Source: Halomonas sp. LBP4 | GTDB lineage: Bacteria > Pseudomonadota > Gammaproteobacteria > Pseudomonadales > Halomonadaceae | Reading direction: 5' to 3' | Assembly (NCBI RefSeq): GCF_003202205.1 | Contig: NZ_PDOG01000002.1 | Span: 325,148-389,147 of the forward strand | DNA length: 64,000 nt | In this document: positions 10,175 to 19,726 of the stretch, piece by piece | Position numbering within the stretch: the first letter of the stretch is position 1 | Layout: the number at the start of each line of letters is the position of its first letter | Made by a program: the position numbers and the translations under genes | Notes under the pieces: generated by a model | The model's database searches: none | The model's input: only the letters and a program-made list of their open reading frames with translations | Told to the model about the DNA's origin: nothing

Positions 10175-10451
10175 CGTCGTTGTCCTGTGCCGTGCTCGGA
10201 GATTCAGGGGAGGGAATAAAGGAGTGGGGGAACGGCTGCACGGTGACTGTTCCGTCAACGGGACAGTATTTCCCTGACGACCCGACTAATCAAGTTATCG
10301 ATATGGCTTTATGGTGACGCACTGCATCAGGTTGCCGGTTGTCGATTTCCCACCCCATCAATCGACTGGATAGAGTCCACGGCAATTCAACTGCCAGGCC
10401 CAATGATAAACGGCGGAGTATTCCGCTATTCCGAGTCGATAGAGGTCACTC
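10175..10451. promoter_or_regulatory. Divergent promoter region, LysR / RND operon
   Basis: A 277-base gap with no gene. It holds an inverted repeat GTCGAT (10341-10346) / ATCGAC (10361-10366) with a 14-base spacer, a 14-base palindrome GCGGAGTATTCCGC at 10413-10426 about 25 bases before the adaptor start, and AGAGGT as ribosome-binding site. The GTCGAT element recalls the MexT nod-box core, but the full published spacing is not met. Which element the LysR protein binds is not decidable from sequence. Confidence 0.45.
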
Positions 10452-11654
10452 ATGAACGTCCACAAGATGTTTCATCGCGTGAGTCCCGGGCGAACTTTCA
10501 TGGTTACCGCCATGTTTTCGGGACTCCTGTTCCTGACCGGTTGTGACAGTCAGGCGGACAGTGCGCAGCAGGCGCCGCCTCCCCCCCAGGTCAGCGTGGC
10601 CGATGTGGTGGTCGAGGACGTGCGTTTCTGGGACGAGTTCACTGGCCGCATCGAGGCGGTGGAGACGGTGGAGCTGCGCCCGCGGGTGACGGGGTACATC
10701 GAGAGCATCCACTACACCGAGGGCCAGAGCGTCGAGGCGGGCGAGGTGCTGTTCGTGATCGACCAGCGCCCCTACCGGGCCGAGCTGGCACGGGCCGAGG
10801 CCGATCTCGAACGGGCGCGAGCCAGGGCCGAACTCGCCCGCAGCGAGGCCGCCAGGGCGGAAACCCTGGCCCAGACCCGCGCCATCTCCCGCGAAGAGCT
10901 GGACCAGCGCCGGGCGGCGGCGGCCCAGGCCGAGGCCGATATCCTGGCGTCGCGGGCGGCGGTCGACACGGCGAGCCTGAACATGGCGTTCACCGAGGTC
11001 CGGGCCCCCATCGCCGGGCGCACCGGCCGGGCCCTGGTGACCGTCGGCAACCTGGTCTCGGAGGCCACGCCGCTGACCAGCATCGTCTCCCTGGACAAGG
11101 TCCACGTGCACTTCTTCAGCGACGAGCAGACCTACCTGCAGTACGACGCCATGGCGCGCAGCGGCGAGCGTACGAGCTCCCGCGACGAGCGCACGCCGGT
11201 GCGGGTCGGGCTGGCCACCGATGTGGGCTATCCCTACGAGGGCGAGGTGGACTTCGTCGACAACCGACTGGACGCCGCGGCGGGGACGATCCTGACGCGG
11301 GCCGTGCTCGACAACGGCGACGGGCGTTTCGCGCCCGGCATGTTCGCCCGGGTGCAGCTGCTCGGCAACGGTGCCGACGACGCCATCCTGATCGACGACA
11401 AGGCGGTGCTGACCGACCAGGACCGCAAGTACGTCTACGTGGTCGACGAGGAGGGCCGGGCACAGCGCCGCGACGTGGAGCTCGGGCGCATGGCCGAGGG
11501 ACTGCGGGTGGTGGCGTCCGGCCTCGAGCTCGGTGACCGGGTGGTCGTGCGCGGTGCCCAGCGGATCTTCTTCCCGGGGATGCAGGTGGCGGCCGAGAGC
11601 GTCGACATGCGCGGGCCGACCGGCGCCGCCGGAGAGCTGGCCGCCACGCGCTGA
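10452..11654 (+). CDS. RND efflux periplasmic adaptor (MexE/AcrA type)
   Basis: 400 residues. A signal peptide with lipobox LFLTGC makes it an inner-membrane-anchored lipoprotein. A barrel-sandwich/lipoyl half (VELRPRVTGYIESIHYTEGQ), a long alpha-hairpin rich in Ala-Glu-Arg (about 105-165), the second lipoyl half (VRAPIAGRTGRALVTVGNLV) and the beta-barrel follow. It bridges the inner-membrane pump to the outer-membrane channel. First gene of a three-gene operon with a 59-base gap to the pump gene. The close FWDEFTGRIEAVETVELRPR match to MexE-type adaptors favours a MexEF-OprN-like drug/solvent pump. Confidence 0.93.
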   Translation: MNVHKMFHRVSPGRTFMVTAMFSGLLFLTGCDSQADSAQQAPPPPQVSVADVVVEDVRFWDEFTGRIEAVETVELRPRVTGYIESIHYTEGQSVEAGEVLFVIDQRPYRAELARAEADLERARARAELARSEAARAETLAQTRAISREELDQRRAAAAQAEADILASRAAVDTASLNMAFTEVRAPIAGRTGRALVTVGNLVSEATPLTSIVSLDKVHVHFFSDEQTYLQYDAMARSGERTSSRDERTPVRVGLATDVGYPYEGEVDFVDNRLDAAAGTILTRAVLDNGDGRFAPGMFARVQLLGNGADDAILIDDKAVLTDQDRKYVYVVDEEGRAQRRDVELGRMAEGLRVVASGLELGDRVVVRGAQRIFFPGMQVAAESVDMRGPTGAAGELAATR

Positions 11655-11713
11655 GTGTCACGATTCCAGCGATCACCCTAACCCCTGTGTCCGCCCCGGG
11701 AGGGAGTCCTGCC

Positions 11714-14700
11714 ATGGATTTTGCGAAATTCTTCGTCGACCGCCCGATCTTCGCCGCGGTGCTGTCGATCCTGATCTTCATCGCCGGGGCGATCACCATC
11801 CCGCTGCTGCCGGTCAGCGAGTACCCCGACGTGGTGCCGCCCACCGTCCAGGTGCGGGCGGTCTATCCCGGCGCCAACCCCAAGGAGATTGCCGAGACGG
11901 TGGCCACGCCGCTGGAGGAGGCGATCACCGGGGTCGAGAACCTGATGTACATGAAGTCGGTGGCCGGCTCCGACGGTGTGCTGGCGATGACCTTGACCTT
12001 CCGTCCCGGCACCGACCCGGACGCGGCCCAGGTGCAGGTGCAGAACCGGGTCAGCCAGGCGCTGGCCCGGCTACCGGAGGAGGTGCGGCGCCAGGGGGTG
12101 ACCACCGACAAGCAGTCGCCCGACCTGACGATGGTGCCGCAGCTGACCTCGCCGGATGGCCGCTACGACAGCACCTATCTGCGCAACTACGCGGCGCTGC
12201 ACGTGCGCGACGAGCTGGCGCGCCTGCCCGGCGTCGGCCAGGCGATGCTGTTCGGCGCCGGCGACTACGCCATGCGGGTGTGGATCGATCCCGACCGGGC
12301 CGCCGCGAGGGGGCTGACCGCCGGTGATATCCTGGCGGCGATCCGCGAGCAGAACGTGCAGGTCTCGGCGGGCCAGCTCGGCGCGCCGCCGACGCCGGAG
12401 GCCTCGGACTTCCTGATCTCGATCAACGCCCAGGGGCGGTTGACCACCGAGGAGGAGTTCGGCGACATCATCGTCCGGGCCGGCAGTGACGGCCAGCTCA
12501 CCTACCTCTCCGATGTGGCCCGGCTCGAGCTCGGCGCCGCCGAGTACTCGCTGCGCTCGCTGCTCGACAACGATCCGGCCGTGGCGATCGGCATCTTCCA
12601 GGCGCCGGGCTCGAACGCCATCGCGTTGTCCGACGCGGTGCGCGAGAAGATGGAGGAGCTGGCCGAACGCTTTCCCGAAGGGGTGGAACACGAGATCGTC
12701 TATGATCCGACGGTGTTCGTGCGCGACTCCATCGAGTCGGTGATCAAGACCCTGCTCGAGGCGGTGCTGCTGGTGGTGCTGGTGGTGACGCTGTTCCTGC
12801 AGACCTGGCGTGCCTCGATCATCCCGCTGCTGGCGGTGCCGGTGTCGATCGTCGGTACCTTTGCGGTGCTCTACCTGCTGGGGTTCTCGATCAATACCCT
12901 GACGCTGTTCGGCCTGGTGCTGGCGATCGGCATCGTGGTCGACGACGCCATCGTGGTGGTCGAGAACGTCGAGCGCAACATTGCCGAAGGGTTGGCGCCG
13001 CTGGCGGCGGCGCATCAGGCGATGCGCGAGGTGAGCGGGCCGATCATCGCCATCTCGGTGGTGCTGTGCGCGGTGTTCGTGCCCATGGCCTTCCTCGAGG
13101 GCGTCACCGGCCAGTTCTACCGCCAGTTCGCGGTGACCATCGCCATCTCCACGGTGATCTCGGCGATCAACTCGCTGTCGCTGTCACCGGCGCTGGCGGC
13201 GATGCTGCTCAAGCCCCACGATGCCCCCCGGGATCGCTTCTCGCGGCTCATCGACTTCCTCTTCGGCTGGCTGTTCCGCCCCTTCAACCGCTTCTTCCAC
13301 GCCAGCTCCGAACGCTACCAGGGCGGGGTCTCGCGCAGCCTGCGCCGGCGTGGCGTGGTGTTTGGCGTCTATGTCGTCCTGCTGGCGGCCACCGGGCTGA
13401 TGTTCCAGGCGGTGCCGGGGGGGTTCATCCCCACCCAGGACAAGATGTACCTGATCGGCGGCACCAAGCTGCCCGAGGGCGCGTCGCTGGACCGCACCGA
13501 GGCGGTGATCCGGCGCATGACCGAGATCGCCCTGGAGACGGAAGGGGTCGAGGCGGCAGTGGCGTTCCCCGGCCTCAACCCGTTGCAGTTCACCAATACG
13601 CCCAACTCCGGCACGGTGTTCTTCGGCCTGGAACCGTTCGGCGATCGCCAGCGCAGCGCCGAGGAGATCAACGCCGAGCTCAACGGCAAGTTCGCCGCCC
13701 TGCAGGAGGCCTTCACCTTCGCCTTCATGCCGCCGGCGATTCTCGGCCTCGGTTCCGGTTCGGGGTTCTCGCTGTTCGTCCAGGACCGCGCCGGCCTCGG
13801 CTACGGTGCCTTGCAGGATGCCGTCGACGGCCTCAGCGGTGCCCTGGCGCAGACGCCGGGGATGGGCTATCCGATCACCTCCTACCAGTCCAATGTGCCG
13901 CAACTCGACCTGCACGTGGACCGGATCAAGGCCAAGACCCAGGGGGTGCCGCTGACCGACCTGTTCGAGACGCTGCAGGTCTACCTGGGGTCGGCCTACG
14001 TCAACGACTTCAATCGCTTCGGCCGGACCTGGCAGGTGATCGCCCAGGCCGATGGCGGCTTCCGCCTGGACGCCGAGAACATCGATCGCCTGCGCACCCG
14101 CAACGTCAACGGCGAGATGGTGCCGATCGGCAGCATGATCCATGTCAGCGAGACCTTCGGGCCGGATCCGGTGATCCGCTACAACGGCTACCCGGCGGCC
14201 GACCTGATGGGCGAGTCCGATCCGCGCCTGCTCTCGTCCAGCCAGGCACTGGCGGTGGTCGAGGGCCTGGCGCCGTCGGTGTTGCCGGCCGGCATGACCT
14301 TCGAATGGAGTGATTTGAGCTACCAGCAGGTCAACCAGGGCGGCGCCGCCCTGGTGGTCTTCCCGCTGGCGATCCTGCTGGTGTTCCTGGCGCTGGCCGC
14401 GCTCTACGAGAGCTGGACCCTGCCGCTGGCGGTGATCCTGATCGTGCCGATGTGCATGTTCTCGGCGCTGATCGGGGTGAAGCTCACCGGCGGCGACAAC
14501 AACATCTTCGTGCAGGTCGGCCTGGTGGTGCTGATCGGCCTGGCGTGCAAGAACGCCATCCTGATCGTCGAGTTCGCCCGCGAACTCGAGCTGCAGGGCC
14601 GGGGCATCGTCGAGGCGGCGCTGGAGGCCTGCCGCCTGCGCCTGCGGCCGATCATCATGACCTCGATCACCTTCACCGCGGCGGTGGTGCCGCTGATGCT

Positions 14701-14887
14701 GGCCGGCGGGGCCGGCGCCGAGGTGCGCCAGGCGCTGGGCACGGCGGTGTTCGCCGGCATGCTCGGCGTCACCCTGTTCGGCCTCTTCCTGACCCCGGTG
14801 TTCTACGTCGCCCTGCGCAAGCTGGTGACGCGTGACGCTTCCCCGTCCCGGGAATCCCTGCCAGCGGAGGGCGAATACCGTGCGTAA
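11714..14887 (+). CDS. RND efflux pump inner-membrane subunit (MexF/AcrB type)
   Basis: 1057 residues; the ATG at 11714 (GGGAG upstream) gives the canonical N-terminus MDFAKFFVDRPIFAAVLSI. Twelve membrane helices and two large periplasmic loops are present. The proton-relay motif GIVVDDAIVVVENVERN in TM4 carries the expected Asp-Asp pair, and TM10 has GLACKNAILIVEFA with the Lys. The HAE1 family exports drugs and hydrophobic compounds powered by the proton gradient. The end overlaps the start of the outer-membrane factor by 8 bases. Confidence 0.95.
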   Translation: MDFAKFFVDRPIFAAVLSILIFIAGAITIPLLPVSEYPDVVPPTVQVRAVYPGANPKEIAETVATPLEEAITGVENLMYMKSVAGSDGVLAMTLTFRPGTDPDAAQVQVQNRVSQALARLPEEVRRQGVTTDKQSPDLTMVPQLTSPDGRYDSTYLRNYAALHVRDELARLPGVGQAMLFGAGDYAMRVWIDPDRAAARGLTAGDILAAIREQNVQVSAGQLGAPPTPEASDFLISINAQGRLTTEEEFGDIIVRAGSDGQLTYLSDVARLELGAAEYSLRSLLDNDPAVAIGIFQAPGSNAIALSDAVREKMEELAERFPEGVEHEIVYDPTVFVRDSIESVIKTLLEAVLLVVLVVTLFLQTWRASIIPLLAVPVSIVGTFAVLYLLGFSINTLTLFGLVLAIGIVVDDAIVVVENVERNIAEGLAPLAAAHQAMREVSGPIIAISVVLCAVFVPMAFLEGVTGQFYRQFAVTIAISTVISAINSLSLSPALAAMLLKPHDAPRDRFSRLIDFLFGWLFRPFNRFFHASSERYQGGVSRSLRRRGVVFGVYVVLLAATGLMFQAVPGGFIPTQDKMYLIGGTKLPEGASLDRTEAVIRRMTEIALETEGVEAAVAFPGLNPLQFTNTPNSGTVFFGLEPFGDRQRSAEEINAELNGKFAALQEAFTFAFMPPAILGLGSGSGFSLFVQDRAGLGYGALQDAVDGLSGALAQTPGMGYPITSYQSNVPQLDLHVDRIKAKTQGVPLTDLFETLQVYLGSAYVNDFNRFGRTWQVIAQADGGFRLDAENIDRLRTRNVNGEMVPIGSMIHVSETFGPDPVIRYNGYPAADLMGESDPRLLSSSQALAVVEGLAPSVLPAGMTFEWSDLSYQQVNQGGAALVVFPLAILLVFLALAALYESWTLPLAVILIVPMCMFSALIGVKLTGGDNNIFVQVGLVVLIGLACKNAILIVEFARELELQGRGIVEAALEACRLRLRPIIMTSITFTAAVVPLMLAGGAGAEVRQALGTAVFAGMLGVTLFGLFLTPVFYVALRKLVTRDASPSRESLPAEGEYRA

Positions 14888-16292
14888 CCAGCTGCTGATG
14901 CCCGTGCTGTTGACGCTCACGGCCTGCGCCGTGGGCCCCGACTATCGATCGCCCGAGTTGCCGGCGCCCGAGGCGCTGGTGCGTGCCGACGAGGCGCTCT
15001 ATTCGGCCGACCCGGTCGAGGCCGAGTTCTGGCCGCGCTTCGAGGATCCCTTGCTGACGCAACTGGTGGAGGAGGCCCTGGCCGCCAACCACGACCTGCG
15101 TATCGGCCTGGCGCGCTATGACAGGAGTCGGGCCCTGCTGCGGCAATCCCGCCGCGACCTGGGGCCGACGGTCACCGCCGAAGGCGGTGTGGCGAATCAG
15201 CGCCTGAGCGCCGACCAGATGCCGGGTGTCTCACGCGCCGACCGCGACAGCGACAGCTTCGATGCCGGCGTGGCGGCCTTCTGGGAGCTGGATTTCTTCG
15301 GCCGCGTGCGCCGCAGCGTCGAGGCCCAGCGCGCCGACGCCGAGGCCTCGGCCGCCGACCTGCGCGCGCTGCAGGTGGTGGTGGTCGCCGAACTGGTGGA
15401 CAACTACTTCCGGCTACGCGGGCTGCAGGCGCAGCTCCGGGTCGCGCGGGCCAACGCCGACAACCAGCGCGAGTCGCTGGCGCTGGTGGACGCACGCCTC
15501 GAGGCGGGTCGCGGCACCGAGTTCGACAGCGTGCGCGCCCGGGCCCAGCTGGAGAGCACGCTGTCGCGTCTTCCGGCCCTCGAGGGAGAGATCGCCGCGA
15601 CGATGCACCGCATCGCCGTGCTGGCGGGCAAGGAGCCCGCGGCACTGGTCGCGGTGCTGGAGGCACCGACCGAGCCGCCGGTCCTGCCGAGCCGGGTGGC
15701 CACCGGCCTGCCCAGCGAGCTGTTGCGCCGGCGCCCGGACATCGCCGCCGCCGAACGCCGCCTGGAGGCCGCTAGCGCCCGCATCGGCGTCGCCACCGCC
15801 GACCTCTATCCGCGCTTCACCCTGGGTGGGCTGCTGGGGACCCAGGCGGCCAGCAGCGGCGGCCTGTTCGCTCGCGACAGCGAGACGCGGCTGATCGCGC
15901 TCGGCATCGACTGGTCGTTCCTCGATGCGGGGCGGGTGCGCGCCCGGATGGCGGCCGCCGATGCCGACGCCGCCGCCAACCTGGCCCGTTACGAGCAGAC
16001 GGTCCTGGCGGCGCTCGAGGAGACCGAGACCGCCCTGGCCCGCTACGCCCAGGCGCTGCGCGAGCGCGAGCACCTGAGCGACGCCGCCGAGGCCAGCGCC
16101 GAGGCGGCGCGCCAGGCCCGGGTGCGCTTCGAGGTGGGGGTCATCGACTTCCTGGAGGTCATCGACGCCGAGCGCTCGCGGCTCGAGGCCGAGGACAGCC
16201 TGGCGCGCAGCCATACCCGCTCCGCCACGGCCCTGGTCGGGCTCTACAAGGCGCTGGCCGGCGGCTGGGAGGAGACCGGCCAGCGCGGGTAA
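14880..16292 (+). CDS. RND outer-membrane channel lipoprotein (OprM/OprN/NodT type)
   Basis: 470 residues. I take the GTG at 14880 (CGGAGGG site eight bases before) because it gives a compact signal peptide with lipobox LTLTAC followed by AVGPDYRSPELPAP, the standard OprM-family mature start. Two repeats of the TolC fold follow, each with long helices (FWELDFFGRVRRSVEAQRAD; IDWSFLDAGRVRARMAAADA). It completes the tripartite pump with the two preceding genes. Confidence 0.93.
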   Translation: MRNQLLMPVLLTLTACAVGPDYRSPELPAPEALVRADEALYSADPVEAEFWPRFEDPLLTQLVEEALAANHDLRIGLARYDRSRALLRQSRRDLGPTVTAEGGVANQRLSADQMPGVSRADRDSDSFDAGVAAFWELDFFGRVRRSVEAQRADAEASAADLRALQVVVVAELVDNYFRLRGLQAQLRVARANADNQRESLALVDARLEAGRGTEFDSVRARAQLESTLSRLPALEGEIAATMHRIAVLAGKEPAALVAVLEAPTEPPVLPSRVATGLPSELLRRRPDIAAAERRLEAASARIGVATADLYPRFTLGGLLGTQAASSGGLFARDSETRLIALGIDWSFLDAGRVRARMAAADADAAANLARYEQTVLAALEETETALARYAQALREREHLSDAAEASAEAARQARVRFEVGVIDFLEVIDAERSRLEAEDSLARSHTRSATALVGLYKALAGGWEETGQRG

Positions 16293-16321
16293 GGGGGCGT
16301 CGAGTCGTGGGCGGGCCAGGC

Positions 16322-16344
16322 ACCGCGACGGGCCCCGTCGCGGT
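16322..16344. terminator. Hairpin between convergent efflux and peptidase genes
   Basis: ACCGCGACGG (16322-16331), loop GCC, CCGTCGCGGT (16335-16344): a perfect 10-base stem with a 3-base loop, 30 bases after the efflux operon stop and touching the stop of the convergent peptidase gene. There is no T-tract, so termination by itself is uncertain. Confidence 0.5.
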
Positions 16345-18047
16345 CACTGGGTCGGCCCACGATATTCGTCATGGACCCCATGGGCTCGTGGGTAGTCGTC
16401 GAGCGTTGCGTCATGGCAGTGGATCATGGCGCCCCAGCCGTGGCGGGCCATGGGCTGACTGGTGGCGGGAGTCGTCTCGCCCTCGGGCCGTTCGCCTTCG
16501 GGCATGCGGATGCCGTACCGGGCGCGGGTCGCGCGCTCGACCGTGCGGACCAGGGCTTCGCCGAGCGCCAGGCTTTCCAGCAACCGCCGCTCCACGTCGT
16601 CGGTCAGGTGGCCCCGCGCCTGCTCATCCTGGCCCGCGTCAAACAGGCCTGCGGCATGCTGCTCGACGCCGCCTCGCTCCTCGATCAGGCCCTGTTTGAA
16701 GGCCTCGATCTCGCCGGTCACCGGACGCAGGAAGTCGCTCGGATGCTCGCAGGTATGGTAGAGCAGCCGCTTGAAGGTGCGCGTGGCATAGCGCGTCGCC
16801 TCCAGCGGCCTGTAGTCCGGGTCGATGAAGTGCGAGTCGGCGTCCTTGGTCATGTAGCGGTGCTGCTTGAACTCCGGTGGCACGTCTTCCGCGCCGACGG
16901 GAATCGCCACGAAGGGCGTGGTGATGGCACTGGTCACGGCTACCCACAGGGTCTGCAGCTCGGGGTGGACATCGGGACGCAGGTGGGCGACCTGGCCGTA
17001 GCCCGCGAAGTCAGTCGACCAGCGCGGGTCGCGTACGTAGGCCAGCATGTCGGCCAGGCTCAGCGGCGCCATCTTGCGTAGTTCCGCTTCCCGTGCCGGC
17101 GGATGGCGCGCCTCGGTATAGAAGGCCGGATAGGTGTCGCCCGGATCCTCCGCCGGGAACGGCTGGCCGTAGACCTCCTGCAGGTCGAGGGTCTCGCCCT
17201 CGCCGTCCCACCAGCCCTGCTCGCGGGCAAAGTCGATGAAGTTGTCGGAGGCCAGGTAGTCGTCGTGCCGTTCATGGTCGACCGGAAAATCGTGAATATA
17301 GCCCGGGTACAGCACCCGTATCGTCTCGGCTCCCAGGCGTTCTGCCGCCCACAGCCCCTCGCCGCCGGCATAGTTGATGAATACCCACCCCTCGTCGGCA
17401 TCGGCGATGAGGTGCGAGTTGCCGCCGTAGGTCGAGAACCCGTGCGCATCGATCAGGCCGCCGATGATCTCCACCGCCTCGCGCGCGGTGGTGGCGCGCT
17501 CCATCGCCGCCCGGGCCAGGTCGCTGTACTGCGGGCCGCGCTGCGGGGTCTCCTCGGCCGCGGCTTCCGACATTTCCACCAGTTCGGGACGCGACGGCGA
17601 CCAGATGTCCCGCGCCGCCACGCCATGCTCGTTCAGTCCGCCATTGGTCAGCGGGGGCGGGAAGCCGGCGAACTCCGAGTAGTGCGAGGTGATGTACTTG
17701 TAGGTGGTATCGGCCTGGGGGATCTCGATCAGCTCGCCCGGGATGCGCGCCTGATCGGTTACGCCGACCCGCCAGGTTGCCCCCTGCGGATGCGTCTGGC
17801 GCGGCACGATCTCGATCCAGTGGCTCGAGGGTTCATGGCCGAAGCCGGCCAGCAGGGTGGCGCCGTCCTCGGTCAGGGCGTTACCGACGTAGATGCCGAG
17901 GCTCTTTTCATTGGGGTGCCCCGGCGTCCCTTCGCCCGGGGGCATCTGGGGTGGCGATGCCGCCGATGCCGCGCCGGCAACGGCCCATGACACCAGCAGT
18001 GACAAGACCGGCACGGGCCGGTCACCCACACCGAGCCAGTGACTCAT
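16344..18047 (-). CDS. C69/U34-type dipeptidase-like Ntn hydrolase, exported
   Basis: 567 residues from the ATG at 18047, preceded by GGGAGG. A signal peptide (ending near GAASAAS) is followed by KSLGIYVGNALTEDGATLLAGFG, which aligns with the start of C69 dipeptidases (ACTT-x-x-VGK-x-x-S-DGS). Later blocks (NGGLNEHGVAARDIWSPS, YGGNSHLIADADEGWVF, ASDNFIDFA) also fit the family. The nucleophile position that is Cys in classical PepD is Ser here, so it is either a Ser-type Ntn hydrolase or a diverged enzyme. It probably cleaves short peptides in the periplasm. Divergent from the chorismate mutase across 226 bases. Confidence 0.8.
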   Translation of the reverse strand: MSHWLGVGDRPVPVLSLLVSWAVAGAASAASPPQMPPGEGTPGHPNEKSLGIYVGNALTEDGATLLAGFGHEPSSHWIEIVPRQTHPQGATWRVGVTDQARIPGELIEIPQADTTYKYITSHYSEFAGFPPPLTNGGLNEHGVAARDIWSPSRPELVEMSEAAAEETPQRGPQYSDLARAAMERATTAREAVEIIGGLIDAHGFSTYGGNSHLIADADEGWVFINYAGGEGLWAAERLGAETIRVLYPGYIHDFPVDHERHDDYLASDNFIDFAREQGWWDGEGETLDLQEVYGQPFPAEDPGDTYPAFYTEARHPPAREAELRKMAPLSLADMLAYVRDPRWSTDFAGYGQVAHLRPDVHPELQTLWVAVTSAITTPFVAIPVGAEDVPPEFKQHRYMTKDADSHFIDPDYRPLEATRYATRTFKRLLYHTCEHPSDFLRPVTGEIEAFKQGLIEERGGVEQHAAGLFDAGQDEQARGHLTDDVERRLLESLALGEALVRTVERATRARYGIRMPEGERPEGETTPATSQPMARHGWGAMIHCHDATLDDYPRAHGVHDEYRGPTQ

Positions 18048-18273
18048 GACACTATCCTCCCCTCGCTGTCTGCCGGGGGCAGCAGCTCGTGTCGTGGTTG
18101 CGGGACGATCACCCGAAAGGTGGGCAAGGGGGGGTAGGGGTGTCAAATGGGGGGAGCGGTACCACTCGTTTCGGGGCTGGGCGACCCGATATGCAACCCC
18201 GGGTGAGGAGGAGGCCGGCTCGGTGATTTCTTGCCACAATGGCTCTGAATCCACTCGCAAGGGAGTTGCCCCG

Positions 18274-18879
18274 ATGTTCCGTTACCGCACAGGAAGGCGT
18301 CCCTCGTCGCTCTCTCCCCTCCATGCCCTCGCCCTGGTCGTCCTGATCCTCCTCGCGGGTTGCCAGATGCAGCCGCCGGAGCCCGTCGACGAGGACAAGG
18401 TGGCCATTGACCGGATGCTGTCGTTGATCGATGCGCGGCTCGACGTCGCGCCTGTCGTGGCCAGGGCCAAGTGGAACTCCGGGGCCGCCATCAATGCCCC
18501 GGAGCGCGAGGCGCAGCTCCTCGACCGGGTCGCGGACGAGGCGAGCGAGGCCGGGGTCGACGAGGCCTTCGCCCGGGAGTTCTTCGAGAAGCAGTTCGAC
18601 GCCAGCAAGCAGATCCAGCGTCGGCTTCAGCTTCGGTGGGTGCAGGAAGGACGGGGACCATTCGCCAATCCGCCGGATCTCGCCGAGGAGGTCCGGCCGG
18701 TGCTCGATCGCCTGACCCCGCAGCTCATCGATGCGTTGAGCGACATGCAGCGGATCGCCCGGGTCGAGGGCGCGGGCCGTTACCTGGAGGCGCGTTCCCG
18801 GGTGCTGGTCCAGGACGACTTCGATGGCGAGCCGCGCGCCGTGGCGCTGGCACCGCTGAGGGTACGCATGGCGCACTAA
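18274..18879 (+). CDS. Exported chorismate mutase (AroQ-gamma type), lipoprotein
   Basis: 201 residues from the ATG at 18274 (GGGAGT upstream). A signal peptide with lipobox ILLAGC indicates a lipidated periplasmic protein. The all-helical AroQ domain contains the expected acidic/basic residues: IDARLDVAPVVARAKWNSG (Arg and Lys of helix 1), DEAFAREFFEKQFDASKQIQ and LQLRWVQEG. AroQ-gamma enzymes turn chorismate into prephenate outside the cytoplasm; their physiological role is unclear. No other aromatic amino-acid gene is nearby. Confidence 0.8.
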   Translation: MFRYRTGRRPSSLSPLHALALVVLILLAGCQMQPPEPVDEDKVAIDRMLSLIDARLDVAPVVARAKWNSGAAINAPEREAQLLDRVADEASEAGVDEAFAREFFEKQFDASKQIQRRLQLRWVQEGRGPFANPPDLAEEVRPVLDRLTPQLIDALSDMQRIARVEGAGRYLEARSRVLVQDDFDGEPRAVALAPLRVRMAH

Positions 18880-18994
18880 GCCCTACTCCTCCTCGGTAGT
18901 CGGTGGAATGGCCTGCATATGACACCAAGACTGAATGCTTCGATAAGGGCGTGGGCCTGCTCCAGGGGCATCTGCATGGAAGAAGGAAGATGCA

Positions 18995-19726
18995 TCATGC
19001 CAGCGCCTCCCGGGTCAGGCGGGAGAGCGCCGTGCGCTGATGCCCTTGGTCATCGAAGTTGTCCGGCGACAGCCAGCGCGTGAAGGCGCTCTCCAGCGCG
19101 GGCCATTCGCCGTCGAGGATCGAGAACCAGGCGGTATCGCGATTGCGGCCAGCCACCACGCGGTGTTGACGAAAGACGCCTTCGAAGCGAAAGCCCAGGC
19201 GCTCGGCGGCGCGCCGCGAGGGGGCGTTGAGCGCGTCGCACTTCCACTCGTAGCGCCGGTAGCCGAGCGCGAAGGCGCGACGCATCATCAGCATCATCGC
19301 CTCGGTGGCGGCCGGTGTGCGCTTGAGGCGCGGCGTGAAGTGCAGGTGGCCGACCTCGATCGAACCCTGCTCGGGTTCGATACGCAGGTAGGCGGCCATG
19401 CCCAGCGCCTCGCCGCTGGCATTCTCGACGATGGCATGGAAGCTCGGGTCGCGGCTGGCCGCACGTCCGCCCAGCCAGTCGCGGTATTGGGCGATGTTCT
19501 CGAAAGGGCGACCGCCCAGATAGGTCCAACGCTCTTCCAGGTCCTCGCCGGGGATGTCGCTCGGATCGAGAAACGCCGCATGCAGGTCGTTGGCGTGGCG
19601 GTCGACGTCCAGCGGCTCGACCCGTACCAGGCGCCCCCTCATGGGCTCGGGACCAGGAAAGGCGGCGCCTCGCCAGCCCGCTACCGGGAGGCCTACCGGT
19701 TGGCCGTAGGCGTTCGTCTCCGTCAT
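18995..19726 (-). CDS. GNAT N-acetyltransferase (RimJ/RimL-like)
   Basis: 243 residues; the ATG at 19726 overlaps the stop of the upstream gene (ATGA) and has GAGGAGAA upstream. The fold is the RimJ/RimL subgroup: RLVRVEPLDVDRHANDLHAAF at the start, then SIEVGHLHFTPRLKRTPAATEAM as acetyl-CoA segment and CDALNAPSRRAAERLGFRFEG near the end. This subgroup acetylates protein N-termini or small amines. Second gene of a two-gene GNAT operon divergent from a MocR regulator. Confidence 0.85.
   Translation of the reverse strand: MTETNAYGQPVGLPVAGWRGAAFPGPEPMRGRLVRVEPLDVDRHANDLHAAFLDPSDIPGEDLEERWTYLGGRPFENIAQYRDWLGGRAASRDPSFHAIVENASGEALGMAAYLRIEPEQGSIEVGHLHFTPRLKRTPAATEAMMLMMRRAFALGYRRYEWKCDALNAPSRRAAERLGFRFEGVFRQHRVVAGRNRDTAWFSILDGEWPALESAFTRWLSPDNFDDQGHQRTALSRLTREALA

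Noticed and set aside
10320..10370. MexT-type nod box before the RND operon
   Set aside because: GTCGAT is present, but the ATCA and ACYAT elements are not at the published distances, so I only list the inverted repeat.
13184..14920. Open frame of about 580 codons on the minus strand
   Set aside because: Antisense shadow of the RND pump gene with His/Gln/Arg-rich composition.
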